This document shows, piece after piece, positions 1-12,000 of a DNA stretch of 64,000 bases. The notes under the pieces are model-generated. The model saw only the letters and a list, made by a program, of their open reading frames with translations, had not been told where the DNA came from and made no database searches. The stretch is taken from NCBI GenBank assembly GCA_905147135.1, contig LR990046.1:14786501-14850500 (forward strand). The letters are read 5' to 3'. The stretch is from Blastobasis lacticolella. Lineage: Eukaryota > Arthropoda > Insecta > Lepidoptera > Blastobasidae. Positions within the stretch are counted from its first letter, which is position 1. Each line of letters opens with the position of its first letter. The position numbers and the translations under genes were made by a program.

Positions 1-1254
1 AAATGTCAATTCATCCACAACGAGCGTCTACCACAGGAGCCGATTAAACTATGCCCAAGGACCCTGTACCTATATTCTGTTACGAAGTATACACTAACTA
101 ACAGCATGAATATCGCGTTACCTAGTATTTTTTGTGTTCATGTGGTTATGAACTCCATTGAACACTGGTGCTATAAAAGTCTAGCAAGATACCTACTCAA
201 TTTTTTTGTATTAATTAACCAGCTAGTGGGCCAGTTACTTAGTGTATACTATGGGGTACTTATAGATAAATTTCATATCTGTTGGTTTTTATATATTGTA
301 GTTATTCGACCAGCATTACCGACAGGTGATCTCATGTATTGCTGTAATGCGTGAAAGAGACGTAAACAACGATTTATGTTTTGCCTCTCGCTTGCTCTTG
401 TCATTGTTGTTCTATTATCAGTTGTTATTTGTTATTTCTGTGTTGTATTTACGATAATATTAAAGTTAATCTATTAATTAATCTTAGTAATGTACTTTCT
501 CAGTTGTATGAGCAATTCTATCGGTGATTTAATGCGTAATGTTTATTGCTATTTCTGATTTAATTTGATTATCTTTAAACAATGTTTTAATAAACATAGA
601 GAACATGAATAACACTGAATGTTAGAGCTACAATGATAGTTGTGTAATAGAACGTCGACGGTGTCGTCGTGTCTTTTAATATGTGTGGACCAGTTAACGA
701 AAATTTACAGCACAAGTGCAGTGTACTTTGCAGTGACTTAGTGCGAGCCTGTTGATTCTAAAGTTACTTAGTAACAGAGTTGTTTTACATTGTGTAACGC
801 TTATGTTTTGAGTAGCGAATGTGCTATTTTTTCGACCAGAGTGATGTCTTGAATGTCTTCGCGTGGCATCAATGTGTAATGGCAATATTTACTTTTAATA
901 TTTGTAAAGAGAAGGAAACAGTACCCTGGTTTGGGAAGTTTTTGTGTGTGTTCCTGTTGTCCCTGTGACACGGCTCTGACAGCGACGGCGATCGAATTTC
1001 AAATATAACTGGCTCCACATACGGCGGAAATTGGGATGGTAAATTGAAACTCACTTGCTTTCTTTTGCTATGCCAATTTATGCCGTAAGCGGAGCACGTT
1101 ATGTTGTATTTCTATCGTTCTTGTCATACCATCGTCGCGTCTTGTTGGATCATGGGCAGAACGGGTATACCACAGTTTTTGTTCCGATTTTCTCAGCTCC
1201 TAACAACACGGTTGATAGAACTTATACGCTTATTACATTTGGCTTAGTTCAATC
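1..1254. other. No confirmed gene; possible 3' end of a gene entering from the left
   Basis: All three forward frames are open for the first bases but close by about 45 (frame 3), 94 (frame 2) or 354 (frame 1), and none matches a family I recognise. The segment is AT-rich, without SINE or LINE fragments, and could be the end of a coding exon plus 3' UTR of a plus-strand gene, but nothing seen here proves it. Short open frames in 106-1254 have no homology I can see and look like chance. Confidence 0.3.
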
Positions 1255-1466
1255 GTCTAAATTCAGAGGCAAAAAGCGTGAAAGCAAATTAAAGTGAAAT
1301 GTTCTACTCATAAAATAAGGTCCATTTTTGTATCAAGCCTGTTGAGAAGCGGAGTGACGCGTTATACAAGATACAAGTAAAATTTACCATATTCTATGAG
1401 CAATGCATTCCACATTGATTTGCTGTCACGCTCTGTGCTTCTGAATTTAGAGGACTGAATTTAGAC
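1255..1466. mobile_element. MITE-like element with TCTAAATTCAG terminal inverted repeats
   Basis: The left end reads gtctaaattcagaggc and continues with aaaaagcgtga. The right end is its near reverse complement, with a second copy of ctgaattta in tandem. The body is about 210 bp and non-coding. A second copy of the left part lies at 28551-28690: about 75 bases, including the stretch around ataaaataaggtcc, agree closely. Terminal inverted repeats, short size and dispersed copies point to a non-autonomous DNA transposon. I could not identify a target-site duplication, so the exact ends are provisional. Confidence 0.6.
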
Positions 1467-3989
1467 AAATGTAATAAGGTGTTAAGGCCAGACGACAGGA
1501 CCGAAAACGTTTTATCACGCAGTGTGGTGACAGGACTGAATAATGAGATTTGTCATAATTGCTATAATGTATCTTGGCTGAAGTATTTGCAGGAGCTGTA
1601 TTTATTTATTTATGAGAATTGAAATGAGCTGCAAATGACTGATTTATAATATGTTGCGGACAACGTTTACCGACTGCGTAGTTTCTGTATTTACTTCAGT
1701 TTCGATTCATTATATTGATAAATGTATAGATAAGCGTGAAAACTATGATTTCAAGCTATCGACTTGTTAGGTACATTTTGTATTTATCACCAAAATTTGA
1801 TTTCGAAAACTTGTGATAATAGACACTGATATCAGGTTCTAGACAAATCTAGATAAACGAAACGCTTATTGTTCTAGTAAAGTTCCTTATAAAACGAGTG
1901 AGTCACGGTTTGCATTGGTTTATAACCATGTGTAATAATAAAATAAGTAGCGATGTAATTGCTAACGATTCCAAATGGTTTAAAAGAAAAAATCATAGAT
2001 TTACGTTTGATTTTGTTATGTTTATTGATGAATTTTGATGTTTTTAAGAAGGTTTTTGGAGTATATATATATTTTTTTTCGGTTGCCGCACTTTACATGG
2101 TTGTTAGACCAATGCTTGCGGCGGCGCACTGGGACTGGAGTTGACGGATTGGAACGGCTGGTTCCCGCGATGCCTTGCCATCCGCATCGCAGTAGGCTAG
2201 GACGTAATGTAATATATATAAGTAATGATAGTCGGCGTGCCGGCGCGCCCGCGCTGTACATACTCCGCTCAACCGGCGGGCGCGCCGCGGCCCCTGTACA
2301 TATTACGACGTAATCAACGGTGATATCTTAGCGGCCTTCGATTTTACTTGTAAAGCTAGCTCTAGTGTACCCACGTCATACGTCACACCCGCCACACCAG
2401 GGCCATCGTTCACATGCACACGCCCGCTGTGAAACGTACGTTTGCCAAATAATTATTTAGTTCGATTCTGTCATCGTTATCCCTAAGTTCCATTGGGTTG
2501 TCATTGTAAATAGGTCTCGACGGAACGGACGCGCGGCGCGCCACTTTATTGTTTATTTCGATTCGAATAAAGTACAAATTGCATTGTCGCAGATAAGCCG
2601 TCTCGTATCGTATGTAATGTAAGTACATTACGCCGCGCGCGCGCCCGTTCGCTACTTGTAGTGTACAGCACAAATTGTCATTGTAAAAACGTATTGTAAG
2701 AGCATATCAAAATAATTTTAATGTTAGACGTAATGTGGAGGCGTGCGAGGCGCGGCGTCGCGCGGACGGCCTGCTCACCATCGCTACTACTTTGCTAAGC
2801 CGTGTTCCGTATCCGAGAAAACAGGGATTGTCATCATCCCCTGCTCTTATCCCACGAAGTGGGTGTCGCCACAAAATCTCTATCGGAATCTTGATTGAAA
2901 ACGACAATATATTGAGGTATAATACAAACCACACCCACGAAATTGGTTCAATTCGCTTATTGCCATGAATTATTACATTCCAAGTCGGTTTGAAGACAAC
3001 AAAAAACACTGGATTTGGCACAAGTTCGTAATCGCAATAAAACCGAGATACGGAACATTGTTTTTTACATGCAAACCATTACTGTATTCAAATTTTATGT
3101 ACGTCGTTTATTTTTTGCATAAAAGTCTCGCCAAGCATCCCACATTAGTATTAAATACAAAATTTTTATTTATAAATTTAATTTAATGATAAGATTTATA
3201 TCCGATATCACTTAGTTTAACTTCATCCCGAAAAAATAAGTGTAAGTCAGATACCTAATTATTTAAATGAAGTGAAATATTACATGAATGAATTTGTAGC
3301 CACTATGTTTTGTTTTAGTACCTATCGTTAATGGCTTAAGTTTATTTTTTGAGTTTGATATTATTATTTTTGTTTGATTCAAGCAATGGTGGATCGTCTA
3401 AATTTGTTTGTCTGGTGTTGCATATGTCTCTATAAATTGTCACCACAAAATGACACGTTCTATTAACTTTTATAATTTAACCAAAACAAACTATCTTTTT
3501 TTCCGACAGGAATACATATTTTGTCCAACCCTTTAAAGTGTTACAATTGAAACATGCATACAATACAATATCAAACATTATTTTACGAAATTCGCAACAC
3601 ATACTCTGGGGCCAAACATGCGAGAAAAGCAAGTACAAATTATAACAAGATTTTTCTCGTAATTAAGATTTTTACGCTATTTCCATTGTTGTACCTCGAT
3701 TGCTACGATCGCTGCATTGTAACGATAACGATGTTTGGCGATTTGGCCATTAGAATATGCAATATTTATATCAATTTTAGTCCAATGTTCTTGACAATTA
3801 AAATACAAATTTATTATTGTTTCGGTTCGTCTCATTTGCCTTATGTTAAATTATATAAGTAATTGTTTTAGTTTGTTAGAATAAAATGCGGTTCGAATGT
3901 TAAACAAGAATTAAAATTATTCTATCAGTCGAACTGTATTTTACTTTTGTAAGACTAATTCACTACGCTTCCGCTTTGTATAACAGTTG
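1467..3989. other. Gene-free, repeat-poor stretch with GC-rich islands
   Basis: No exon or mobile element can be supported here. Between about 2090 and 2840 the otherwise AT-rich sequence contains three CpG-rich patches (around 2240-2300, 2520-2550 and 2630-2655) and another at 2740-2775. One patch has the inverted pair ggcgcgcccgc ... gcgggcgcgcc. This could be part of a long 3' UTR, a non-coding RNA or a regulatory island; the sequence does not decide. Confidence 0.35.
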
Positions 3990-4235
3990 GTAGAGCTTGT
4001 CTAAGCTAAAATGACGCGCCCCACTACTTAATTAGTTGATTTCAATGTGTGAGTGTCAATATTAATAACGACACTTCATCTGTGTGGGAGCGTCGACTGC
4101 TCCAATCGAACGACGCGTGCTCCTACGTTTGAGTCAAACCGGCAACTGAACGACCAATTACAACGGCATTTGTATATGTATTGCGTCCATATTTTAAATA
4201 GTGGGGCGCGTCATTTTAGCTTAGACGAGCTCTAC
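3990..4235. mobile_element. MITE with 37-bp terminal inverted repeats
   Basis: Bases 3990-4026 and 4199-4235 are reverse complements of each other over 37 positions with a single mismatch. The ends read gtagagctygtctaagc and the inner end reads gcgccccacta; similarity continues weakly a few bases inward. The interior is about 170 bp and non-coding. Size and terminal repeats fit a non-autonomous DNA transposon. No clear target-site duplication is visible, so the superfamily cannot be named. Confidence 0.75.
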
Positions 4236-5437
4236 TTTGGTTTAAAACTACACACTTTTGCAATAAGCTAAGGTAGCAGGTTGTGCGAGATTAAGAAAAT
4301 GTTACAACGATTTAGTCAATACAGGCGCGAACACGTCAGTCGACGGTCCACAGGGTCCTAATATAGTACGATTCAGACAATATTGATACACGGGCAGAAT
4401 TTGGAACCAGTTTAGAAATGACTCGAAACACCGACAATAGCCGGGAATGAGTATGTTCAATCAGACCTTCAATTGTACCAATAATGAGGCTTATCATTGT
4501 TATAGGCTTTACGTTGTAATTATTTAAATAATAAGAGAGATGTATCCACGAACTAAGAGACTTTCAAACGTTGTAATGTACAGAACGACTCACGAAATGT
4601 AGCTTAGTTGAAGACCATTGTTAATTTGCTGTCGGACTTTATAATTTCGTTTGTAATCGATGTAGGTTTGTACTTATTATGTTGTTAAGCACGCAATGCT
4701 CCTGTAACGTAGACTAATGCAAACATTGTCAATGAACGGGTTGTTAGCTGATAGGTTTTAAGTTTTCAGCGTTGAGACGAAACAGATAGAAAGCAGTGCT
4801 AAGTATGGAATTCAAGACTTTGACGGCATGTTTTTGTGTAATACTTTTCTGATTATTTTTAAATAATAAAAATAGAAGGTGCAATGTTAATGATTATTAC
4901 AGAGTGCGTGGCTCGATGAAACGATACGCTTGTTCGCCAGTTGTTGGAGCGAGGCCTGTTCGGTTAGTTTGTGTTGGAAGACTGAATGCATTATTCCAGT
5001 TTCGACGAACGTGCGAGTTATTTGTTGATTGAATTTAAATATAAAGTCATATATATAGTTAGGTTATATTTTTTAATAAATATAATATTGAGATATGTAA
5101 TATAAAATATTGACTTTAATTTCACAATCACCATACACAAAGTATTCCAAAGTTCTCTTGTAGTTACGAGGCAGAACTTAAAATGTTGCTATTGTTTGTA
5201 CGTAGTTAATTATTTTCTCGTGAGTTATTGTGAAAGGATAGACTAGACGTAAAACGTAATCCAGTTTATTATGCGTAACACAACAATACATATCACTGTT
5301 TTAAATGTAGTTATTTACAAAGGCTGGCACGTGATTCACCGTTTACTCAATGTAGGTCGATTTTATATATCAGTATCTATCAGATGAATTTGAATAGGTA
5401 AAATTCATTCGAAAACTATATAAACATCACAGTAACA
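4236..5437. other. Gene-free AT-rich stretch
   Basis: I see no exon, RNA gene or recognisable repeat. Around 5075 there is an AATAAA followed by AT-rich DNA. It could be the polyadenylation signal of a plus-strand transcript that reads in from the left edge, but this is only a possibility. Confidence 0.3.
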
Positions 5438-5757
5438 TGTACGCAAATCTAATATAGTCCAGAGTTTACTCCCACGCAAACTATATGATCCATAAATTGT
5501 ATTAATGAATTTTATTACTATCTATATACATTTCAATGACCCTCTTTATTCTTAATATTTTATACAAACATAAAAAATTCCTTCCTATAAAAATACGTGT
5601 GTACGTACATTCGAACGCATTGTACCATAAATGCAAATTACCTTCACACAACATGTAAGCAAATGAAATATAGTCCAGACTTTTATCCCACGCAAACAAT
5701 ATGATCCATAAATTCTATGAATGAATTTTATTACTATACATTTCAATTACCCTCTTT
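5438..5757. repeat. Direct duplication of about 100 bp carrying a poly(A) signal
   Basis: Bases about 5438-5545 recur with modest divergence at about 5652-5757; both copies contain cccacgcaaac, atgatccataaatt and gaattttattacta. On the minus strand both copies carry AATAAA (complement of 5511-5516 and of 5727-5732). They lie just downstream of the stop codon of the minus-strand gene ending at 5889, so the duplication provides two candidate cleavage sites for that transcript. Confidence 0.65.
5727..5732 (-). terminator. Candidate poly(A) signal of gene A
   Basis: AATAAA on the minus strand, about 155 bases downstream of the TGA at 5889-5891. A second AATAAA at 5511-5516 lies in the duplicated copy and is a possible distal site. 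Confidence 0.5.
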
Positions 5758-5888
5758 TACCTACCGTAGGTACACGCATATAACCGCGTCCATTACTATC
5801 TACCTAATATTATACCTTTGATTACAAATTGGTTTGTAATCGTGGATTGTAAAATATTCCAATACAGCAGTAATAGCAGGGGTGCTGG

Positions 5889-6040
5889 TCAGCCTTGTAT
5901 GAACTGCTCCAAAGGGAAGTGGCCGAAACTGGTGGTGAATATCTCCGTAAAGGCGGTACTGACGAGGTCGTTGATGAGAGGCCGGATCACCGCAAAGCCG
6001 GGCTTCCACGTCGCGTTGATCAGCCGGTCGAGCATCGTTT
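5889..6040 (-). CDS. Gene A exon 6 (last coding exon)
   Basis: Acceptor AG at 6041-6042, then the split codon xAA and TMLDRLINATWKPGF, ending FIQG and TGA. This encodes the C-terminal helix and strand of the JHBP fold. Exon length is 152 nt, exactly as in the last exon of gene B. Confidence 0.92.
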
Positions 6041-9000
6041 CTGTTGGTAAATATTTCATCATCATCGACTGCAGACTGCTATGGGTAGAATTCGTCAGGT
6101 ACCTACGCAGGTCTTAACGTTGTTTGAGGATGCATGAAAGCTGTTTCAGTGCCTCCAGTTGGCACTATCTTTTTATGGACTAGTACCTGCACGTTCTCAA
6201 AACCCAGACGCAGATCAGTGACACTCATGGGAAAAAAACCAGGACACTCCTAATAAACAACAATTATGTTTAAAATATTAGGCAAGTTCTGGCCTGCCTT
6301 ATTTACAGCACCAATATTTATTGAACAAGAAATAACATTAGGTACTGTATGGTATAGGATTTGGGTATTGATGTATCGTCACGGCACGTTCCCGAAAGGG
6401 GTCAGCCGGAGATGTACACATATGCATACCTACATCCAGCATACCTATAACAACGAATAGCTGCTATTACTAGTGCTAGTAGCATTACTGGATCTCTGCT
6501 ATAATTTTTTTATATGTGGGAGCTGACATGTCACCTGATAAGGTAAACTGTAACTGAACACCTTTGCTTTTGGTTTTCATGCATTTTATATATATTTAAC
6601 AATAAATGTAGAATCATTGATTGTCACTGTCAGGACTACGATGAAATGCCTCGCCTCATGGCGACTTATAGACTACACAGTCTCGGCAGCCCTATCTAAT
6701 CTTACATTCTAATACCTAAATCTCAACATCAGTTACCTAGAAACGTACCAAGAATCCCGTTCCCCCGCAGCAGGTTCCCCACATGGATGTCCATGTCGCC
6801 GATCCTGTCGACTTCGACGTGCACGTCCACTTGGCCGTCTGTACGCTTGATGCGGGTGGTCTGCGAGTAGTCCCGAAGAGTCATGTTCCAGCGGCCGGTC
6901 CGGAGCACGTTCAGACCGAATGCGTCGCCCTGGAGGATTTAGTTGTATAAGTAGCTAGATAATGTTGAGTATTTTCCCTAATAGATTATGAAGGTGCTGT
7001 AGGTTATCCTAAATCGTCGGGTACGAGAAAAGTTCTGCCGATTTGTACCGATAAGTAGACGTTTAGCAGACCCACAAAACGTTGGTCGGTCAGTGCACAA
7101 AAACAATTTTTTTTTACTTAGATACTTATAGTGTCAAATAAGAAGAGACTGGGCGGGTCACGTGATTCGACTTGAGCTGAATACGATTACCTGCGCGAAA
7201 TCCCCTCCACTGCCATTTGATAAGTCTCTTCTTTCGTGACACGGGTTATACCTACTATCCTGTACCTACATATCCTCTTGTATGGATTCTAGAAGTAAAA
7301 AAGCCGGTCTGCCTCACATCCTCTTGGCAGTTTCGCTTTTAAGCCACATTAAATTCACAGAAAAAAGGCTCCTCTAAACCTCTACTATTATTACAAAGTG
7401 GATTTTTCTTGTACTCTTAGATGTAGGATAATCTACGGCGCCCTAAAGGGGTAGGCTCAAACAAAGGTTGGTTAACCATAGAAAGTGGAACAATGTGTTC
7501 AATGACTACCCTGGAGGGTTTGAGAGAGGGTAATGAAGGTATTGAAGTAGATGGACAGTGTTAGCCGTGGTCTTAGTCAAATTGAATTCTCGTATGGAAT
7601 TTCACTCGTAATGAATATTTTTTAACCACATAGGCGTAGAAAGGGTGGGAGCCGGGTGGGCCGTGCCCACCCCAGAATAGTCTGGTGCCCACCCCAGGAT
7701 GGGGTGCTCACTGTACAGTATTGACTCGGCTTCATGGGCTACCTCAGGGGCCAGGCCCCCCCTAGAAAATAGCCCCCCTAGAATAATACGCTAATGTTTA
7801 ACCATCTGTTTGTGTATCACGCAGAGTAATATAGCACCTACCAGTGTATTGCGGGTGTCGTATAGAAGGCAGCATCAACCTACCCACCACCAGTATAAAA
7901 TGAGCTAGCTATAAGGCGACATGGCTTTCGATGAACTCCCTAAATGGAGGAAAGAGGAATCACATAGCTAAACAGTTTATCAAATTAATAACCTACCTTG
8001 AACTCGTAGTCGCCCTCGAGGAACTTTTCTGGGAAGTATTGAGAGTAGACGATCCGTTCGTTAGTCCAGTCCGTTCTGAAAGGAAAATTAACTAAGATTA
8101 CGTATATAGGTAGGTACTCTAGTAGACTCCTAGGACTCTTCTTCCGTAGGTAATTCCCGGTTACCAACAGACGACGGGCGAAGAATCAATTCGCACAGGT
8201 ACAGTCATCTTTAATTACCTGATCGCCAAATCCTGGATCATGGTCAAGGTGGACCCAGGGCCCACGTTCTCGAGAGCACAATCGGGACATTAACGCCAAG
8301 ATGATTATTACAGTCACCTGCAGAGTGAATGGACCACCTAGTATACATTAAACGGACGGATCAGTTTTCTCTACGGATGACTGTACCTAAGTGTCAACGG
8401 TCGGCAGTGTCTAGATAAGCAAGTGAGACTACCAGCGGCGCTGTGAGGACACCAGCGGCTTTGAGGGCCCGTTCCATCCCTGGCTACATCGTGAATGTGC
8501 CACGAGCGGCGCTCGCGTAGGTAAGTACGTGGTGCCTACAGCTGCCACTAAGGCGTGAATTGATCGTTGGTAATTATTATAAACACATGATACTTTAAAA
8601 AGGACCTCAAAACAATAAACTGCATCTGTATCTTACTTGAACTTGGTAACAGCGGACTGCGTCCAACCGCGCTCGAAGACGTTGACGAGTCGCAGGTTGT
8701 ACCCCATGCCGACGATGCGACGCGACTGCAGCACCTGCGCCGCGTGGTGCGGGTCGAAGGATTGCACGCCTAGCTCGGGGATGCCTGTGGGATGGCACGC
8801 GGTTATTACGGTTTGGATTAAGGCCCTCCACAAAAATTTATACTCCCATCACCGCAGTAAATCCTGTTTAGACAGGATCTACACCGATACAGTGCAACAG
8901 CGACACAAAGAGACCAGTAAACTAGGTAATAACCCTCATGCTGTCCGGGGACAACCTAAATTATCTTGGAAACCGCAATAAATGTGGTTTAAGGTATATG

Positions 9001-12000
9001 GGCTTGGACAATACCCTTAAGTACCTACCTAAGTTAGACAGCACACCTGTCCGTAGGTAGGTAGGGAAGGAACTTACTGTTCATACATTCCTCTGTCCAA
9101 AGGTAAACATTTAAATCCGTTATTTTAACGATTAGCGACTTTATTGTCACTTGTTCTCAAGTCCCAACTCTCCCGACACTCCTAGGTAGACCTATACGTA
9201 TGCGGCTGAAGATGGAGCATGCCTGTCTAGGAACAGCTTGTTCACTCTAGCCTTGAACGCGTCCAGATTATAATAATCAAGGAACACACTCGCAGGCAAC
9301 GTAGTTGTTTTGTACTACGGAATACCTTTTTGTTTTTAAAGTAGTTTTATACATACTGGCAGTTATAACTGCTACGGCACAGACTGCTAGATGGATGTTA
9401 GGTAGATGTTAATCTACCTATCTAAGTTACGGCTCAAAGTTTAATTTGCAAACGCGCTTTTGGTCGGTCCGTGCAACTTCTGTGCAACCGTCTCACTTTT
9501 TGTTCCTACCTAAGGCAAATAATTTGCATGCACTTGTTAATTAAAGACTGTGTAGTTTTTATGACACCTACAACCTTAAACCATGCTAGGCTATATGTCT
9601 TTGCAAAGTTTTCATCCTCTCTAGACTTTATCTACTAAAATGTACCTAGAGTCTAATTTTGTAGTCAGCGCCCTTTTGTGGTTTGCATTGAACTAACGTT
9701 ATTCTCGCTCTCCTTGTACAATTTACGGATTCTTTGATTACTTACGAATACCAAGTTTAAAAGGACTATAGCAAAGGCAAGATACGTTACACTAAAACGA
9801 AGTAAAACTTGAACTATTCCTAATCTTCTAAATAAACTATAATGTAATGGTCTTGGCGTCAATGCGGGCTGAATTGACGCCAAGACCATTAAGGTTGTGC
9901 TCTTGCGCGCGAGGGCCCGGGGTCTCCTTGACCATGATCCAGGATTTGGCAGATCAGCTAATTGTAATTATCTTCTAATCTGCCTTATTTGTACTAAATC
10001 TTAATTTTTTGAGGATTGTTTGCTGGAGAAGTGGTATTATACTTACAGTAATATAGCCGCGGGACAAAAATAAGTCAGTAAATAATCGTATGGCCAAGCC
10101 ATTAAAGGATTGTGTTATTTAATACCTAATCCGCTTGTATTGACATACCTACAGTTACCTACCTAATAGACGTAATTAGCATGAACATACCAAATGGTTA
10201 AATAACAGTCTGAGGTAGATATCTAAGTAAGTATGAAAGCTTGGCGGACTGGGCGGTTACATATTAAATATAATTAATTTTATATAAAATTGTTTTATTT
10301 TATTTTATATTAAATGTTAGCTTACCTTCCTTGAAGTAAGGTCTCAGCTTGTTCAGCGCCCGCTTCATGCACGCGTCGAAATCTGGCGAACTTTTTCTGC
10401 ATGGCGATAATATTCTCTCTGTAACAAATAAACAATAGTTTACATACGTGAGTTTGCATTAAAACGACTTGCTACTAATCCCCTTAGGGCGTGCGCTGTG
10501 TTGAGCGTTGTGCTCCAGGCGCTTTATATTGCCCTTTCAGTCATTTCGCCGCGCGCGCCACGTAATACGTGGATACAAGTAGGTATCATGTTTTAACTCG
10601 GACGAATTTACACATCACCATAGCTACTAAGCAATGCTTGTACATGGGTGCTAGATAATGGTGCCTCTAAATGGGCCATACTTTTACTGTAATGTGTGGC
10701 TGCAATACAGGCAATAATGGTCCGGTCATGATATAACATTTTTATTATATCTACATATTGTAGTGTACAATAAAATTTATGTTGCGTCTTCGGAAGAATG
10801 AAAGAATTTTGCTGCATACATTCGCTTCACTGACTATTATTTTACGTAAGAAAAATCCAGCTACTTGTGAAATTTAAGTAGGATGTAGAAAGGCCTTATA
10901 TTTGTATAGTAACACCAGTAAATTAAAGTTCAACACTTAAACTTTTGCTCGGCGGGCATTCGAACCCGGGAACTCATGAGACCTACATGATGATAATCAT
11001 ATCAGTAAACATACTGAACTGTTCCAGTCTCATCAGGTATCAGAACGTCTACTTTATCAGAATGTCCTCTGTATCAGAATGACCATTGGTCAGAACATCC
11101 ACTGTGTCCACTATATCAGAACCTCCACTGTACCAGAATATCCGCTGCAGCAGAATGTCGGAATAGGGTAGGGTTAGAGTACAGGGTGGAGTTTATAAAA
11201 TTGAAACACGTGAACAATGTCACGCCGGGAAGTCATAATTTTAATGACTGTATATGTATGTGTAGGTATGTAACATACAATACTAATGTTTAACCGCGCT
11301 CTAAATTAGAGTAGGTATCCAATAGAAAACTTGTACAAACATTTAATATATTCATATAAAAGACATCAACGAGGACGTCGCTTGCGTTGAACTCTATTGT
11401 ATCAAAGTTAACAATTAAATTGTTGATAATTATCATGTGGTAGTAGGATTGGTAGCTGCCATCCGAAACTATGAATATTGGAGTGTTAAAGACCTACAAA
11501 GTTTTTTAAATGACGCGTCTTCTGATACAATTTTCTTAATAATGACGCCAGGCTAGGCTATTCCAACAAGTTCCGAAATTAGACCATCGAAGTTGGCGCT
11601 GATTGTCGTAAAAAATATTTAAGTCATCATCGTCATCATCATATCAGCCGAAAGACGCCCATTGCTGGGCAAAGGCCTCCCCCAGAGATCTCCACAATGG
11701 CCGGTATGGTGCCTTCCGCATCCAGCTGGTGCTGCGATATTTACCAGATTAGAGTTTTATTTAGGTGCCTTTTCTATTTTGTTCTAGATTTGTAAAAAAA
11801 TATTGTCACCTACAAAATTCGTACACGCAGAAGCTGAAACATCAATCTCATAAATCATGACGTTCCTCAATATACTAAAGCAAACGCAACCTCTCTCGAT
11901 AATATTGACGTAATCTAATAGCTGACACTAAACTCTATTTTTAAGACGAATGTATAAACAAGGCGATTTATTTCCCAAAACGCTAACAGGTATGCTGATA

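Noticed and set aside
106..354. 82-codon open frame at the left edge
   Set aside because: Composition and lack of homology suggest chance; it remains possible only as the end of an upstream exon.
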